Positions 43,804 to 51,848 of a stretch of DNA of 64,000 bases are shown piece after piece; the first letter of the stretch is position 1; the number at the start of each line of letters is the position of its first letter. Made by a program: the position numbers and the translations under genes. The DNA comes from Couchioplanes caeruleus (GTDB lineage Bacteria; Actinomycetota; Actinomycetes; Mycobacteriales; Micromonosporaceae): positions 2,852,001-2,916,000 of the forward strand of contig NZ_RJKL01000001.1 of assembly GCF_003751945.1 (NCBI RefSeq). The letters run 5' to 3'. A model generated the notes under the pieces. That model saw only the letters and a program-made list of their open reading frames with translations. It did not search any database and had not been told where the DNA came from.

Positions 43804-45036
43804 TCACGCCGCGGCGAAGCCTTCCAAGAGCCGACCTTCGGCGTGGTCCAGAGCGGCCCGCACCGCGCCGATGGTCACGGCACGGTGTCCCAGCGCGGAC
43901 GCCGCCAGCCGGGGCGGGTCCGGGGTGATTTCGGCGAGCCGGCGGCGCAGCGGGCCGAGGAGTACGTCCTCGGCGTTGGCGACGCCGCCGCCGACGACGA
44001 CCAGCTCGGGATCCAGGAGCAGGACCATCGTGCCGGCGGCCTTGGCCACTTGGCCGACGACGCGCTCGAGGATCGCCCCGGCGACCTCGTCGCCCGCGCG
44101 GGCGGCCGCGAAGACGGTTTCGGCGTCCACCCTGCGCGGATCGCCCCCGACCAGCTCACGCAGGGAACCGGGGGCCGGCACGGCGGGCACGTGCTGCGCC
44201 GCCATCCGGGCGACCGCCTCCGCGCCGAGCGTGCGCGCCAGCGCCGCGACGCCGTCCGCCGTGCAGGCGGGATCCATCAGGCCGAGGAACCCCATCTCGC
44301 CGGCGCCGCCGCCGCGCCCGCGGACGAGCCGGCCGCCGACCACGATGCCGGCACCCAGCCGCTCCGCGGCCAGCAGGACGATGAAGTCGTCCACCTCCGC
44401 GGCGACTCCGCGCCACTGCTCGCCGATCGCGGCCAGGTTGGCGTCGTTGTCGACGACGACGGGCCAGCCGAACCCGTGCTCCATCGCCTCGCGCAGTTTG
44501 ACGTTGATGAAGCCGGGGATGCCGCTGCGAAACTTCACCACGCCGTCGCGGGGGTCGACGGTGCCCGCCGCGCCGACGCACATCGCCATGACGTCGGCCG
44601 GATCGACGCCGGCTGCGGTCAGGGCGGCCACGACGGTCCTGCGTACCGCGGCGATCCTGGCGGCGGCGGGCTGGTGCGGATCGGTGAACGCGTGCTGCCG
44701 CTCGGCCACCGGGTCGCCGCGCAGATCCGCGACCATGACCCCGGTCCGGTGAGCGCCTATGTCCACACCCACCACGTAGCCCGCGTCGGCCCGGAACTCG
44801 TAGCGCCGGGCCGGCCGCCCCCGGCGTGACCCGGGCACCTCATCCCCGGGCAGCTCCCGAATCCGTCCCAGCCGCATCAGCGCGTCGGCCACGGCATGCA
44901 CGGTCGGGCGGGACAACTGCGTCTGCGCCATCAGATCTGTCACGGTCATCGGGCCGGATGCCCGCAGAGCGTCGAGGACGAGCCCGGCGTTGAGCCGGCG
45001 CAGCAGGGGCGACGTCGCGGTGCCCTCCAGCTCCAC
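43804..45036 (-). CDS. ROK-family transcriptional repressor
   Basis: The 410 residues comprise a winged helix (LMAQTQLSRPTVHAVADALM) and a sugar-kinase-like ROK domain (VVGVDIGAHRTGVMVADLRG, VDNDANLAAIGEQWRG, GGGRGGGAGEMGFLG-type loop, LDPELVVVGGGV). The usual zinc motif CxCGxxGC is replaced by a stretch with a single Cys (DPACTADGV). It is flanked by the sugar transporter and the divergent glucosidase and probably represses both in the absence of the sugar. Confidence 0.9.
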   Translation of the reverse strand: MELEGTATSPLLRRLNAGLVLDALRASGPMTVTDLMAQTQLSRPTVHAVADALMRLGRIRELPGDEVPGSRRGRPARRYEFRADAGYVVGVDIGAHRTGVMVADLRGDPVAERQHAFTDPHQPAAARIAAVRRTVVAALTAAGVDPADVMAMCVGAAGTVDPRDGVVKFRSGIPGFINVKLREAMEHGFGWPVVVDNDANLAAIGEQWRGVAAEVDDFIVLLAAERLGAGIVVGGRLVRGRGGGAGEMGFLGLMDPACTADGVAALARTLGAEAVARMAAQHVPAVPAPGSLRELVGGDPRRVDAETVFAAARAGDEVAGAILERVVGQVAKAAGTMVLLLDPELVVVGGGVANAEDVLLGPLRRRLAEITPDPPRLAASALGHRAVTIGAVRAALDHAEGRLLEGFAAA

Positions 45037-45087
45037 TGACTCCTCCTTGACACGGCCAGCCCGTCGAGGGCACGCTACCTCAGACCG

Positions 45088-45120
45088 ATTTACTAAGTGT
45101 CGTTAACTTTATCTTCTCGG
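45088..45120. promoter_or_regulatory. AT-rich divergent promoter region
   Basis: A markedly AT-rich stretch (TTTACTAAGTGTCGTTAACT) stands between the divergent ROK and glucosidase genes. It probably holds promoter elements and a ROK-type operator. Confidence 0.4.
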
Positions 45121-45255
45121 CCCGACCGCCCGGTATGCCGCCGGTCCAGCAATGACGCCGGCCCGCCGCCCCGGCAGCGCCCGTCCACCGGCACACCGCG
45201 GGCGAGGCTCAGCAAAACCCCACCAGCACGCCCAAGACCGCTAGGGAGCGATACC

Positions 45256-46980
45256 ATGGCCCCCATTGTGCGCACCGAGGTTGCCGACCTCGAACGCGAG
45301 CCCATTCCCGTAGCCGCCGAGGCGCCGGCCATCGAACCCGCGCAGTGGTGGCGCAGTGCCGTCATCTACCAGGTCTACATCCGCAGCTTCGCCGACGGCG
45401 ACGGCGATGGCCTGGGAGACATCGCGGGCGTCCGCTCCCGGCTGGGTCACCTCGCGGCCCTCGGCGTGGACGCCCTGTGGATCAACCCGTGGTACCCGTC
45501 GCCGATGGCCGACGCGGGCTACGACGTTGTGGACTACCGGGCGGTCGCACCCGAGTTCGGCACGCTCACGGAGGCCGAGGCGCTCGTCGAGGACGCCCAC
45601 CGGCACGGCCTACGGGTCATCCTCGATATCGTCCCGAACCACACCTCCGACCGGCATCCCTGGTTCCAGGAGGCGCTCGCCACCGGGCCCGGCTCAGCGG
45701 CGCGCCGCCGATACCTGTTCCGACCTGGCCAGGGTCCGGAGGGAGACCGTCCCCCGAACGACTGGCGCAGCGTGTTCGGCGGTCCCGCCTGGACCAGGGT
45801 CGCCGAACCGGACGGCAGTCCCGGCGAGTGGTACCTGCACCTGTTCGCCCCGCAGCAGCCCGATCTGAACTGGGAACACCCGCAGGTGCGATCCGACTTC
45901 GAACAGACACTGCGCTTCTGGTTCGACCGCGGCGTCGACGGCTTCCGGATCGATGTGGCCACCGCGCTGGTCAAGCAGGACGGCCTGCCCGATCTCGGCC
46001 TCGACGCGGAGGAGCTCCTCGCACCGCCGGACCGACAAGACCATCCGCACTGGGACCGCGACGAGGTGCACGACATCTACCGGTCCTGGCGCGCGATCGC
46101 GGACTCCTACACCGAGCCGCGGGTATTCGTGGCCGAAGCGTGGCTGGACCGGCCCGACCGACTCGCCCGGTACGTGCGGCCTGACGAATTGCACACCGCC
46201 TTCAACTTCGACTTCCTCCGCGCCCCGTGGCGCGCCGCGGATCTCCGCGCGGCGGTCGACCGGTCCACGACCCACCTCGGGACCGTCGGGGCGCCGGCGA
46301 CCTGGGTCTTGTCCAATCACGACGTCGCGCGGCACGTCTCCCGGTACGGCCGTCCCCAGTCCCACCGGCCCGTCCACTCGCTCGCCGAGATCGGCACGGA
46401 GCCGGTCGATCCGGCGCTGGGGCGGCGCCGGGCCCGCGCGGCCGCCCTGCTGATGCTCTCCCTGCCCGGCGGCGCCTACGTCTACCAGGGCGAGGAGCTG
46501 GGCCTGGAGGAGGTCGAAGACCTCCCTGAGGAGGTGCTCCAGGATCCCGTCTGGCACCGCTCCGGCCACCGGGACCGCGGCCGCGACGGCTGCCGCGTCC
46601 CACTGCCATGGGAGGGTGACGCGCCGCCGTTCGGCTTCAGCCCGGCCACGGCGGCGAAGCGACCCTGGCTGCCACAGCCCGACGGCTGGCGGCGACTGAC
46701 CGCGGCCGCGCAGACCGGCGACACGGGCTCCACACTGGAGCTGTACCGGTCAGCGCTGCGGATCCGACGCGCGCACCCGGCGCTCGGCGACGGCGGGATG
46801 CGCTGGCTCCCGGCACCCGAGGGCGTCCTGCTGATCGCTCGCGACCCCGGCTTCGTCTGCGCCGTCAATCTGTCCGCCGACGACTTCGCCCTGCCGGCCC
46901 ACGAGACAAGTCTCCTGGCGAGCGGGCCGCTGCGTGGCCAACTCCTGCCACCCGACACCGCGGCTTGGCTCGCGACTTGA
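45256..46980 (+). CDS. GH13 alpha-glucosidase
   Basis: The ATG at 45256 with AGGGAGCG upstream gives 574 residues. The GH13 barrel is complete: DIVPNHTSDRHPWF, nucleophile Asp233 in GFRIDVATAL, acid/base Glu294 in VFVAEAW and Asp356 in VLSNHDVARH. The segment YVYQGEELGLEEVEDLP is typical of oligo-alpha-glucosidases. It has no signal peptide, so it should hydrolyse imported maltose-type sugars in the cytoplasm. Confidence 0.93.
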   Translation: MAPIVRTEVADLEREPIPVAAEAPAIEPAQWWRSAVIYQVYIRSFADGDGDGLGDIAGVRSRLGHLAALGVDALWINPWYPSPMADAGYDVVDYRAVAPEFGTLTEAEALVEDAHRHGLRVILDIVPNHTSDRHPWFQEALATGPGSAARRRYLFRPGQGPEGDRPPNDWRSVFGGPAWTRVAEPDGSPGEWYLHLFAPQQPDLNWEHPQVRSDFEQTLRFWFDRGVDGFRIDVATALVKQDGLPDLGLDAEELLAPPDRQDHPHWDRDEVHDIYRSWRAIADSYTEPRVFVAEAWLDRPDRLARYVRPDELHTAFNFDFLRAPWRAADLRAAVDRSTTHLGTVGAPATWVLSNHDVARHVSRYGRPQSHRPVHSLAEIGTEPVDPALGRRRARAAALLMLSLPGGAYVYQGEELGLEEVEDLPEEVLQDPVWHRSGHRDRGRDGCRVPLPWEGDAPPFGFSPATAAKRPWLPQPDGWRRLTAAAQTGDTGSTLELYRSALRIRRAHPALGDGGMRWLPAPEGVLLIARDPGFVCAVNLSADDFALPAHETSLLASGPLRGQLLPPDTAAWLAT

Positions 46981-46989
46981 CGTCCACCA

Positions 46990-47199
46990 CCGCCGCTCGG
47001 CGGTAAGCGAGGACGAGCGGTCGATCTGCTGCCATAGCTCTCGGGCCTCGCTCGATAGGGATGCAGCGTCGGTGAAACCCGTGGCCGTAGCAAAAGCATC
47101 GGTTGGCCTGGCTGGCCCGCCCCAATCCAGCAATCCGGCACGCAGGACTTCGCGCTCGTCTGCGTTCAGTTGAACGTGAATGGGCTCGGCGCTGGACAC
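46990..47199 (-). pseudogene. 3'-truncated hypothetical gene
   Basis: The GTG at 47199 opens MSSAEPIHVQLNADEREVLR, AGLLDWGGPARPTDAFATA and EARELWQQIDRSSSLTAERR, a coherent N-terminus of an actinobacterial hypothetical protein. The frame then runs antisense into the end of the glucosidase gene with no further coding character. The 3' half appears to have been replaced. Confidence 0.5.
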
Positions 47200-47388
47200 C
47201 CGGCGATCATCCCACGTGGCAGTCACGCCCCGCGCGGCCGTCGGCATGATCGGGTGCGCGCTCATCGGCACGAGCGTGTGCCCAGCACGCCGCGACGGCG
47301 ACACGGAGCGTGACGCTACGGCGGAGCCGGCGCGCACGATCGGCGGCCAGATCAGTGCAGCCCTGGCGCCCATCGGCACGAGAGCTCT

Positions 47389-48018
47389 TCAAGCGCCGTC
47401 GCCGCCGCTGGCAGCGGCCTGGATCGACTTGTGCAGGGCGGGCCCGATTGGTCCGGTGGTTTCGCTGAGTTCCTGGATGCGCCGTTTGTTGTCGCGTCTG
47501 GTCTTCCGGTCGACGACGAGATTGAGCTCCGCCGCGGCGACGATGGTCACGAGCGCGGCGTCGGCGGGATCGACTCTGCCGGCGGGGGTCCGGAAGGCGC
47601 CGTTGACCCGGCTCATGAGTTCCTTGCGGACCCGAGGGTCGCGGAGGGTCACTTTGGTCGCGGGGAAAAGACCGAGGATTCTGTACCGCTGGCAGCGCGC
47701 CCAGCCGCCGTCCTCGAGTTGCTGGCGGACCGCGCCGACGGTGGTGCGCTGTCGCTTGCCGATCCAGTATTGCCATTTGCGGGGCTTGGAGCCGGCGATC
47801 TCCTCGAGGAGTCCGGCAAGGACGGAATCGCTGCACGGGTGCTGGTCGTTGATGGCGGCGCGTCCGCGCACGTCGGTGAGTTGGCCCTTGATGTAGAGGT
47901 CGGCGAGGGCGCCCGCGCGCAGCATGGCGCCGAGTTCGGTGCCTATGCCGACTTTTCCTTTGGCGGGGTTGTAGGCCAGGAGGTAGATGCGTTGGGGAAG
48001 GCTGCTGGGCAGTGCCAT
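47389..48018 (-). CDS. GPP34 (GOLPH3-like) protein
   Basis: The ATG at 48018 gives 209 residues with LPQRIYLLAYNPAKGKVGIG, GAMLRAGALADLYIKGQLTD and YRILGLFPATKVTLRDPRVR, the GOLPH3/VPS74 fold. In eukaryotes these bind phosphoinositides; bacterial versions are widespread in Actinobacteria with unknown roles. It is the last gene of an operon with an SPFH protein and a ribbon-helix-helix protein. Confidence 0.85.
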   Translation of the reverse strand: MALPSSLPQRIYLLAYNPAKGKVGIGTELGAMLRAGALADLYIKGQLTDVRGRAAINDQHPCSDSVLAGLLEEIAGSKPRKWQYWIGKRQRTTVGAVRQQLEDGGWARCQRYRILGLFPATKVTLRDPRVRKELMSRVNGAFRTPAGRVDPADAALVTIVAAAELNLVVDRKTRRDNKRRIQELSETTGPIGPALHKSIQAAASGGDGA

Positions 48019-48019
48019 C

Positions 48020-48235
48020 TCATTCCTCGTCCGGGTCGGTTTCGGCTGGGGGCCTGCCGGGGCCGCGCATCCGGCTGACTCCTCCGGGAAGGCGACCGGC
48101 GTCGGCGAGGGCTTTACGCAGCAGATACTCGATCTGGGAGTTCGTGCTGCGCAGCTCGTCTCCGGCCCACCGTGCGAGTGCGTCGTGCACGGCGGGGTCG
48201 AGCCGGAGGAGAAGCTTCTTCCGTTCGGTAGCCAT
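48020..48235 (-). CDS. Ribbon-helix-helix protein
   Basis: The 71 residues contain KKLLLRLDPAVHDALARWAG and LRSTNSQIEYLLRKALADAG, an Arc/MetJ-type ribbon-helix-helix, plus an acidic Pro tail. It is one base from the GPP34 gene and five from the SPFH gene. It probably represses its own operon through the palindrome near 49193. Confidence 0.82.
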   Translation of the reverse strand: MATERKKLLLRLDPAVHDALARWAGDELRSTNSQIEYLLRKALADAGRLPGGVSRMRGPGRPPAETDPDEE

Positions 48236-48239
48236 GCGC

Positions 48240-49151
48240 CTATGAGTAGAGGGTGCCCGCGTTGACCACGGGCTGGGCGTCCCGGTCGCCGCACAGGACC
48301 ACCAGCAGGTTGCTGACCATCGCGGCCTTGCGTTCCTCGTCGAGGTCGACGACGTCGTGCTCGGCGAGGCGGACCAGCGCCATCTCCACCATGCCGACCG
48401 CGCCTTCGACGATGCGGGTGCGGGCCGCGACGATGGCGTTCGCCTGCTGTCGGCGGAGCATGGCGTGGGCGATCTCGGGTGAGTAGGCGAGGCGGGTCAG
48501 CCGGGACTCGATGATCTTCACTCCGGCGGCGGCGACCCGTATCCCGATCTCTTCGGATAGCCGGGCGGTGATCTCGTCGGCGTTGTCGCGCAGCGACATC
48601 CGGGCGGTGTCGTGGGAGTCGTAGGAGTAGCTGTTGGCGATGTGCCGTACGGCGGTCTCGGTCTGGATGGCGACGAACTCGATGAAGTCGTCGACTTCGA
48701 AGACGGCCCGGGCGGTGTCCTCGACCTGCCAGACGACGACAGAGGCGATCTCGATGGGATTGCCGTCGGCGTCGTTGACCTTGAGCACGTCGGTCTCGTG
48801 GTTACGGATCCGGGTGGAGACGCGGCGCCTGGCGGTGAGCGGGTTGACCCAGCGGAGTCCGTCGGTGCGGACGGTCCCGGTGTAGCGCCCGAGAAGCTGA
48901 AGGACGCGAGCCTCACCGGGCGCGACTGGCGTGAGACCGGCTAGGGCGATCAGAGCGGTCAGCCCGAACAGGAAGCTGACGCCGACGACGCTGAGAACGA
49001 CTGCGTCACCCTCCTGCTGTAGGCCGGTGATGAAGCCGGCGCCACTGAGCACCAGCACTAAGGCGGACACGGCGAGGACCGGCCAGCCCGAGACACCCCG
49101 AGCGATGCGTTCACGAACCTGCGGGGCGGGCAGGTCGAGGTGTTCCGTCAT
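48240..49151 (-). CDS. SPFH/Band 7 membrane protein
   Basis: The 303 residues have two N-terminal membrane helices (about 22-75) and an SPFH domain ([60 protein letters not shown]), then a helical tail. Such proteins oligomerise on the membrane as microdomain scaffolds. It is the first gene of the operon with the RHH and GPP34 genes. Confidence 0.9.
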   Translation of the reverse strand: MTEHLDLPAPQVRERIARGVSGWPVLAVSALVLVLSGAGFITGLQQEGDAVVLSVVGVSFLFGLTALIALAGLTPVAPGEARVLQLLGRYTGTVRTDGLRWVNPLTARRRVSTRIRNHETDVLKVNDADGNPIEIASVVVWQVEDTARAVFEVDDFIEFVAIQTETAVRHIANSYSYDSHDTARMSLRDNADEITARLSEEIGIRVAAAGVKIIESRLTRLAYSPEIAHAMLRRQQANAIVAARTRIVEGAVGMVEMALVRLAEHDVVDLDEERKAAMVSNLLVVLCGDRDAQPVVNAGTLYS

Positions 49152-49182
49152 ATGAGCCTCCCTCAGCGTGGCAATGTCATGA

Positions 49183-49213
49183 CGCTATCAATGTGATATC
49201 ACTTTATCAAGTG
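49183..49213. promoter_or_regulatory. Palindromic operator before the SPFH operon
   Basis: GTGATATCAC (49193-49202) is a perfect palindrome. TATCA on the left and TTATCAA on the right add further TATCA units, in an AT-rich patch about 40 bases before the start. It fits autoregulation by the ribbon-helix-helix protein. The remaining gap to 49505 shows no gene. Confidence 0.55.
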
Positions 49214-49505
49214 GGTGCCTCGTGAGCGGTGTCGCCGAACCGGCAGGAACGCGGTCGGGCACTGGCGACGCGTTCACTGCCGGCCGGCGCGCAGGCCGGC
49301 TCACCTCAAGCGCCCTCGGCGCGGTAGATCAGTACGTCTTCCCGTGCCTGCGCTGGGGTGCCGTGTCGCCCGTCATCCCCTTGGCCGCCCCACTTGAGCT
49401 ACAGACAGCTACGCCGCCGCCCGGCTCACAGACAGGTAGACGAAGAATCGGCGAAGCGGTATCTCGCTACCAGACTGTGCGCCGGGGAGCGCGTACTCTT
49501 CCGTC

Positions 49506-49859
49506 GTGGCACGGCCTCGTATCAGGAGCATTGTCGTCGAGGACATCGCCTACCGATGGACCGTCGGCCTGGTCGATCCCGGCCATGTCAAGGTCAAGAT
49601 CTGGCGCGACGGACCCGAGCCTGGCGGTGCGTTGGAGGTCCTGGCGACCTTTGATGACCCATGGCTGAACTATGGACCGATCATCACCGCACCTGCCGGC
49701 CGAGCGGCCGAAGTGTTCGAACTGAGCCCGATCGCCCCGGCTCTGGTCGCGAAGATCGTCCGGCAGGCCCTCGACGCGGGCTGGCAGACATATGACAACG
49801 GAACGATGCGGCTCCAACTCAGCCGCGACCGCGAGCGGTTGGAGCCATCACCCGAGTGA
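49506..49859 (+). CDS. Hypothetical protein
   Basis: The GTG at 49506 gives 117 residues: MARPRIRSIVVEDIAYRWTV, KVKIWRDGPEPGGALEVLAT and IAPALVAKIVRQALDAGWQT. It is coherent and soluble, with beta strands followed by a helix. I do not recognise a family. Confidence 0.65.
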   Translation: MARPRIRSIVVEDIAYRWTVGLVDPGHVKVKIWRDGPEPGGALEVLATFDDPWLNYGPIITAPAGRAAEVFELSPIAPALVAKIVRQALDAGWQTYDNGTMRLQLSRDRERLEPSPE

Positions 49860-50338
49860 CAGGGCGTCGGACGCGACCGTTGTTCGCGGCATGATAGCCA
49901 AATCGATCTTGGCGATATCCGACTCGCCGTTGCGCTTACAACGAACCGATCGTGCGAGTCGGATCGGGCAGGACTTGTCCGTGTGAATCAGTATTAGCTG
50001 AGCGCTTTCAGGCTCCAGATTCGAATTCCGTGGCGCCCCAACGGTCTGCCGGGAACCAGGTCGAAGGGCTCGGGGCAGGTACCGCTGTGTGGCGTGATGC
50101 CCGGCGGGCGGTGGATCGCGGCGACGCGGGAGCTTCTGCCGGCCCCTGCGCCCACCTCACCACTGCGCGGCGGCGCAGTAGTTGAGGGTCATCTTTGCTT
50201 CGCTACGGAGACCGGCCACCTCGGCAAGGTTGAACTCAAGGCCGAGGTCACCGCCCTCGTCGACCTTGATGGCATGAAGGAGCGGGGCCTCGCTCCTCGT
50301 GACTCCCGGCGGGATGCTCGGGGTACTCACGTCAATCG
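49860..50338. other. Intergenic, nothing supported
   Basis: There is no convincing gene between the hypothetical protein and the IS110 remnant. The left end of the IS110 unit is probably in this stretch but cannot be fixed by eye. Confidence 0.4.
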
Positions 50339-50356
50339 ATGAAGGAGGCCCCACAT

Positions 50357-51180
50357 GTAGCAGAGTACGACGGTCAGCAGATCGTTGGCATCGATCTGCA
50401 CCGTCGCCGTTCGGTGATGGTGCGGATGACCGAGACCGGCGAGCACTTCGCGAATGTGCATATCGACAACAACCCGATGGCCCTGGCGGCCGAAATGCCG
50501 GGCGAACAGCCGCAGGTCGTGTTGGAAGCGACCTACGGCTGGTATTGGGCCGTCGACGTGCTGACCGACGCCGGCGCCGACGTCCACCTCGCGCACCCGT
50601 TGGGCGTGAAGGGTTCGCCTATCGCCGAGTGAAGAACGATGTCCGCGATGCCGCCGATCTGGCGGATCTGCTACGGATGGGCCGGCTACCCGAGGGCTGG
50701 ATCGCCCCGCCGGAGGTCCGCGAGCTGCGCGAGCTGGCCCGTCATCGGGCGAAGCTGGTCGCGTGGCGCAGCGCGTTGAAGGCGTCGGTGCACGCTGTGC
50801 TGGCCAAGCAGGGTCTGCACCTGGGCGTGTCTGACCTGTTCGGTGTCGGCGGCCGGCAGTTGCTCGCTGCGGCGCCGTTGGATACGGCGTATCGGTTGCG
50901 GGTCAACGCGCTTGTGCGGTTGATCGACGCGATCGACTTTGAGATCCGCGCGGTCGCCGGCCCGCTACGCGCCGGCCTGGCCGGGCATGCCGGGTTCCGG
51001 GCCGTGCAAGCCGTGCCGGGTGTCGGACCGGTGCTCGGGGCGATCTTCGTCGCGGAGATCGGCGACGCGCACCGCTTCGCCAGCCCCGCGATGGACACAT
51101 CCGCGCCCTCGACCAGACGGCGATGCACCGAAGCCGGCTTGCGCACGGCATCGGCGCGTGGCGGCGTCCACGGGCAGTAC
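50357..51180 (+). pseudogene. IS110-family transposase, dead
   Basis: AEYDGQQIVGIDLHRRRSVM carries the first Asp of the DEDD site, and VKNDVRDAADLADLLRMGRL the later ones; VQAVPGVGPVLGAIFVAEIG is the C-terminal HhH region. Three lesions are visible: the start is GTA where GTG is expected after the ribosome site GAAGGAGG, one base is missing near 50616, and the homology stops after AHRFASPA, before the serine motif. Confidence 0.85.
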
Positions 51181-51199
51181 GCGTGATCCATGCGTGATC
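51181..51199. repeat. Arm-like direct repeat, right copy
   Basis: This 19-mer is identical to 35505-35523 and lies about 130 bases before the third att core. A diverged version follows that core at 51442-51460. Confidence 0.75.
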
Positions 51200-51324
51200 G
51201 ACGATTCTGGCGTGGAACAACACTGCCTGGCACGAGTCGGCAGCCGCGCCCCGCAACCAGCAGGACGAAACGATCTCAGCCGACAGAAAGCGGCACAGCC
51301 CAGCAGTTCCCAACAGCCATGATC

Positions 51325-51371
51325 GCGGACTCTTAATCCGCGGGTTGTAGTTCAAGTCCTACGCGGCGCAC
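51325..51371 (+). repeat. Third copy of the tRNA-Lys 3' end
   Basis: It matches tRNA-Lys from GCGGAC of the anticodon stem to the CCA start, with one G missing in the T-arm (GTAG-TTCAAG). It is not a functional tRNA. It marks the right end of the second island. Confidence 0.9.
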
Positions 51372-51379
51372 AGGTGGTC

Positions 51380-51418
51380 AAGGCTCTGATCAGGCGTTTT
51401 ACGTCTGATCAGAGCCTT
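51380..51418. terminator. Terminator after the third att copy
   Basis: A perfect 14-bp stem (51380-51393 with 51405-51418) with an 11-base loop begins nine bases after the att core, like the hairpin after the second copy. Both are followed by a TGTCCCTTGTGGACGC block. Confidence 0.75.
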
Positions 51419-51492
51419 GTTGATGTCCCTTGTGGACGCCCGTGTGATCGATGTGTGCTCTAGAGCTTTGAACACGTCCCGCATCGCCCACC

Positions 51493-51608
51493 GCGCATGG
51501 TGCCCCGCTAGCCAACAGTGATGTCGCCGACATCGTCACGGTCCGTTGCGACGCGGCCAGGGCCCATGCGGCCCTACCGTTGGAGGTGACGGACTTGACT
51601 CAGGATCA
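51493..51608 (+). repeat. 116-bp diverged repeat, copy A
   Basis: It aligns without gaps to 58627-58742 at 84 of 116 positions by hand count. Both copies keep an open frame with the pattern SDxAxI, then HAA and PLEVxDLT. The pair brackets the glycerol gene cluster. The rest of 51422-51848 shows no gene. Confidence 0.75.
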
Positions 51609-51848
51609 CCCCCGTTACCCGCCCGCTCCGCAGCGGGCGGGCGGCAGGTGCCGCAACCACCTTTGGCATCACCCGGCGATTTGATCGATAGCCGCCGGCA
51701 CGTCAACCTGACGTCGGGACCGGCTGCGAGTACGCCGAGCTCTACTGGCCGGGGACGGTGCGGGGCGGAACCCGCTGACGAACAAGAACGGCGACCGCTG
51801 AGCCCGGCGATGCGGCGGTGTGCCGGGTCGGCACACCGCCGGCGCCGG

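Larger units (their letters stand above)
35392..51371. mobile_element. Integrase-less island between two att copies
   Basis: The 16-kb block starts at the second att core and ends at the third. GCGTGATCCATGCGTGATC lies inside each end (35505-35523 and 51181-51199). It encodes no integrase, relaxase or replication gene. This fits a cis-mobilisable relic accreted beside the AICE. A chromosomal segment trapped between repeated integrations is the alternative. Confidence 0.55.
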
